Shown here in pieces: positions 61,705 to 64,000 of a DNA stretch of 64,000 bases (position 1 is the stretch's first letter; each line of letters begins with the position of its first letter). The DNA is from Eutrophocola salsuginis. GTDB lineage: Bacteria > Pseudomonadota > Gammaproteobacteria > Pseudomonadales > Pseudohongiellaceae. A program made the position numbers and the translations under genes. The notes under the pieces were generated by a model that saw only the letters and a list, made by a program, of their open reading frames with translations, was not told the DNA's origin and ran no database searches. The stretch spans positions 992,001 to 1,056,000 of the forward strand of contig JAYQTB010000004.1 in NCBI GenBank assembly GCA_038147195.1, in the 5' to 3' direction.

Positions 61705-62511
61705 TCAGGACATGATGGAGTGCGCCAGCATGGGTGAACGGCGTAACTGGAATTCAATGTCCCTCGCGGCGTCACGGAGTTCGGGTACGATCTGCTCGAT
61801 CATTTCCCTCTCTGACAGGCGCGCCGACGCCGTGGAGCATGACACCGAAGCGATCACCTTGTTTTCCTCGTTGAATACAGGGACCGCCACCGACACGACC
61901 CCGAAGTCCAGTTGCCCGTCGGTTGAGGCATACATGTTCTTGCGCACTTCGTTAAGTACATTCTTGAAATTCTTTTTGGTGGTCACCGTTTTCTCGGTCA
62001 GCGGCTCCAAATGGACCTCGCTAAGATAGGCATCCAGCTTGGCCTTGTCCTCGAAGGCGAGGATCGCCATGCCGGCGGCGGTTGCGTATGCCGGAAAGCG
62101 GGTACCGACACCGGCTACGATTCGGGTTAGCTGTTTGGTGGACACGTATACGAGGAACAAGACGTCGAGGTCGGACAGAACACTCAGGGCAACACTGTTA
62201 TCGGTCTTGTCCCTGACACGTTGCAGCGAGGGCCTGACCACCTCTGCCAGGTTCATGGACTCGCTGTAGGCGGAGCCCAGCTTGAAGACCTCGGGGCGCA
62301 GCAGGAACAGCTTGTCCTTCTTTCCCACGTAACCCAGGTGCTGCAGAGTGTTCAGACAGCGCCTGACCACGGCCGGATTCAGTTGGGTCTGTGCGGCGAT
62401 TTCACTCAGAGTCATTTCCGGTTTATCGCGGGTAAACGCCCTTAAAACGGCCAAGCCGCGCGCCAGAGAATTGAGGTATTCCCCGTCGCTTCTCGGATTT
62501 TTTTCCACCAT
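61705..62511 (-). CDS. IclR family transcriptional regulator (PcaR/PobR-like)
   Basis: 268 residues. N-terminal winged helix (YLNSLARGLAVLRAFTRDKPEMTLSEIA with recognition helix PAVVRRCLNTLQHLGY) and a C-terminal GAF-like ligand domain (RFPAYATAAGMAILA, VAVPVFNEENKVIASVS). The subgroup with an LFLVYVSTKQLTR strand includes PcaR, PcaU and PobR, regulators of aromatic-acid degradation. Ligand and targets are unknown; the neighbouring MetE-like, HMGL-like and methyltransferase genes are candidates. Confidence 0.92.
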   Translation of the reverse strand: MVEKNPRSDGEYLNSLARGLAVLRAFTRDKPEMTLSEIAAQTQLNPAVVRRCLNTLQHLGYVGKKDKLFLLRPEVFKLGSAYSESMNLAEVVRPSLQRVRDKTDNSVALSVLSDLDVLFLVYVSTKQLTRIVAGVGTRFPAYATAAGMAILAFEDKAKLDAYLSEVHLEPLTEKTVTTKKNFKNVLNEVRKNMYASTDGQLDFGVVSVAVPVFNEENKVIASVSCSTASARLSEREMIEQIVPELRDAARDIEFQLRRSPMLAHSIMS

Positions 62512-62545
62512 GCTGTGTTTCCCTAGTGCGCCCTTGGCCCTGCCC

Positions 62546-63580
62546 TCAGGCAGGCTTCTCGGCGCTGACTATCGAATAATAGCCGTAGGTGTTCAGACTG
62601 CTCACCTTGACGAATCCTGCCGATTGCAGGGTGTCTTGCAGCTGGGGCAGGGTAAACTGCTGCCCCATGGTACCGATCGCCATCAGCAATGAAAAATTGA
62701 TAGCGGGATACGGAGAATGGCCACTGTCATGCAGCAGCATTTCGTGCAGCAGTATTTTTCCGCCCGGCTCCAGCGCCTCGAAGCTGCTTTTTGCCAGCTG
62801 ACGACAGGTATCAAAACTCCAGTCATGGAAAATATTGGAAAAGAAGTGGGCATCGTAGCCTGTCGGCCATTTTGCGCGGAACATGTCCACCGTGACGGTA
62901 TCGACGCGTTCACTGACTCCGGCTTCTGCTATATATTCTTCGGCCAGCTCACAGATGGCCGGCAATTCCATGACCGTGCAACGTATATCCGGTAACGCCT
63001 GGGCAAGCGCAATCACGAAACACCCGGAACCACCACCAACATCCAGCACACGGGATATGTTGCTGAAATCCATACTGTGTGTCATACCTACGGCCGCCGC
63101 CATGGAATGACTATGCATGAAGGCGGTGATTTCCCGCGCCATGGCCATATCGACCTGTCCACTTTCCCAGCTTTCAGCCGGCCTGTCACGGCCCTCGTGC
63201 TTTTCACGCTCGCCGGTAATGGTTTCGATCAGCAGTTTGTGCCTGACAAGCATACGGCCTTCGCGACGAAACACACCTCCCCAGAAAAAGTTGCTGTCCT
63301 CGAGCATGTATTGCCGAGCCATAGGTGAAAGCTGCCAGCTGCCGTTGTAATCATTCAGGAAACCCAGGTGACACAACACAGGTAACAGCGCTTTCAGCGC
63401 CCGCTCCTGATATCCCAGCCGCCTGGCCAGTTCCAGCGCGGAGGCGGGTTCTTTATTCAAGGATTCGAAAATGCCAAGTTCGAGGGAAGCCGAGATCGCC
63501 GGCACATTCAGCATCGTCATCCAGGCATTCCAGATGCCGGTATCATCTACAACAGGGAGTTCCATAAATATATTCTTCAT
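62546..63580 (-). CDS. SAM-dependent O-methyltransferase (acetylserotonin OMT-like)
   Basis: 344 residues. N-terminal winged-helix dimerisation domain (VPAISASLELGIFESL, LARRLGYQERALKALLPVL) and a Rossmann methyltransferase with the SAM motif VLDVGGGSGCF, later FFSNIFHDWSFDTC and GGKILLHEML. Catalytic His is likely in the HDW motif. It would methylate a hydroxyl of a small aromatic or polyketide-type molecule. 34 bp upstream of the IclR gene on the same strand. Confidence 0.9.
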   Translation of the reverse strand: MKNIFMELPVVDDTGIWNAWMTMLNVPAISASLELGIFESLNKEPASALELARRLGYQERALKALLPVLCHLGFLNDYNGSWQLSPMARQYMLEDSNFFWGGVFRREGRMLVRHKLLIETITGEREKHEGRDRPAESWESGQVDMAMAREITAFMHSHSMAAAVGMTHSMDFSNISRVLDVGGGSGCFVIALAQALPDIRCTVMELPAICELAEEYIAEAGVSERVDTVTVDMFRAKWPTGYDAHFFSNIFHDWSFDTCRQLAKSSFEALEPGGKILLHEMLLHDSGHSPYPAINFSLLMAIGTMGQQFTLPQLQDTLQSAGFVKVSSLNTYGYYSIVSAEKPA

Positions 63581-63713
63581 GAGGAAAAACCAGAGGCAGA
63601 CTCTACTTCTTCCGGGGCCAGAAAGGAACCGTTGCGGATACTGCGCGTGTTATCATTCCGTTTCGCCTGAAGGCGGGATCACACCAGGTCAATACGTGCT
63701 GAAGGGGGACGTC

Positions 63714-64000
63714 ATGGTAGAACCGGGTTTCGAATTCATATTTGCCGCGGAAGGTGCGCTGGCCGACCCGATCCAGTTCGGGGAAACCTACGAGGGCGCC
63801 CGACGCATGATCCCCATCCTGGATGGCCATTTCGAGGGACCGAATATCCGCGGCACCTTCATTCCCACCGGGGCAGCCGACTGGCAATATACCCGGCCCG
63901 ATGGCGTGACCCAGGCTGAGGCAACCTACGCCATCAAAACCGACGATGGCGTCATCATCCAGATCCAGAATTATGGACTGCGTTTTGGTCCCGATGCCGT
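63714..64000 (+). CDS. DUF3237-like protein, 3' end outside window
   Basis: 95 codons are visible from ATG 63714 (GGGGG ribosome site 5 nt upstream; an in-frame GTG at 63696 is possible). Text such as FEFIFAAEGALADP, GETYEGARRMIPILDGHFEGP and IQIQNYGLRFGPDAV follows the DUF3237 pattern of a small beta-barrel. Function of the family is unknown; members often sit with aromatic or steroid degradation genes. Divergent from the methyltransferase gene across 133 bp. Confidence 0.8.
   Translation, partial: MVEPGFEFIFAAEGALADPIQFGETYEGARRMIPILDGHFEGPNIRGTFIPTGAADWQYTRPDGVTQAEATYAIKTDDGVIIQIQNYGLRFGPDA

Noticed and set aside
1..64000. tRNA genes, CRISPR arrays, insertion sequences, prophage genes
   Set aside because: No T-loop/anticodon arrangement, regular spaced repeats, transposase or phage structural motifs were found on reading both strands.

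Overview
The window looks like a chromosome segment of a free-living, probably marine gammaproteobacterium. Several gene orders match those of Pseudomonas and enteric relatives: ftsK-lolA-rarA-crcB-serS-cysG, trxB-aat-bpt-infA facing clpS-clpA with a divergent cspD-type gene, nudJ-mnmA-hflD-purB-roxA, and dnaX-ybaB-recR plus rnd-ycgL-ycgN next to the 4.5S RNA gene. The genus cannot be fixed from the sequence alone. No tRNA, rRNA, CRISPR array, integrase or transposase was seen.

Layout. 1-1541 (minus): a cut-off esterase, a GNAT acetyltransferase and a VOC protein. 1597-9116 (minus): cysG, serS, crcB, rarA, lolA, ftsK. 9445-12233 (plus): trxB, aat, bpt, infA. 12330-15120 (minus): clpA and clpS. 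With aat and bpt, this puts the whole bacterial N-degron pathway within about 5 kb. 15524-16586 (plus): a CspD-like protein and rluE. 16571-17771 (minus): moaC, moaD, moaE. 17890-24315 (plus): nudJ, mnmA, hflD, purB, roxA and a DUF1932-type dehydrogenase, interrupted by a minus-strand vapBC pair. 24342-29404: yceI-like, dusA, terB-like, then a signalling patch: a STAS protein, a frameshifted receiver-PP2C phosphatase and a broken PilZ gene, followed by mlaA. 29483-33370: hrpA. 33371-34158: a graveyard holding the end of a decayed RND pump gene and the 3' end of a PspF-like regulator. 34159-39450 (minus): a membrane protein, ycgN, ycgL, rnd, recR, ybaB, dnaX and the 4.5S RNA gene.

After about 39.9 kb the character changes from housekeeping to secreted, catabolic and transport genes. 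These include a feruloyl-CoA hydratase/lyase, a secreted amidohydrolase with a bicupin protein, an operon of fumarylpyruvate hydrolase-like enzyme, MFS transporter and a lipoprotein-type enolase-superfamily protein, malonyl-CoA decarboxylase, and a four-gene minus-strand cluster of small secreted proteins (48550-51384). Next come a VOC protein with a TonB-dependent receptor, WrbA, a large two-haem-site DUF1587/1592/1588/1585-type protein, a divergent HMGL-like and core-MetE-like pair, an IclR regulator, an O-methyltransferase and the start of a DUF3237 protein.

The most interesting signals are these. Three DUF6152-like secreted proteins are each predicted to begin, once mature, with His-His and to share a Pro-His motif, and one is fused to a second unknown domain encoded nearby. 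dnaX carries an A9 slippery tract with immediate stops in both other frames. The PP2C gene is frameshifted, yet its true end is preserved as an ATGA overlap with its STAS partner. A VapC lacks its first catalytic Asp. A dehydrogenase gene appears to use an ATA start, and an enolase-superfamily enzyme carries a lipoprotein signal.
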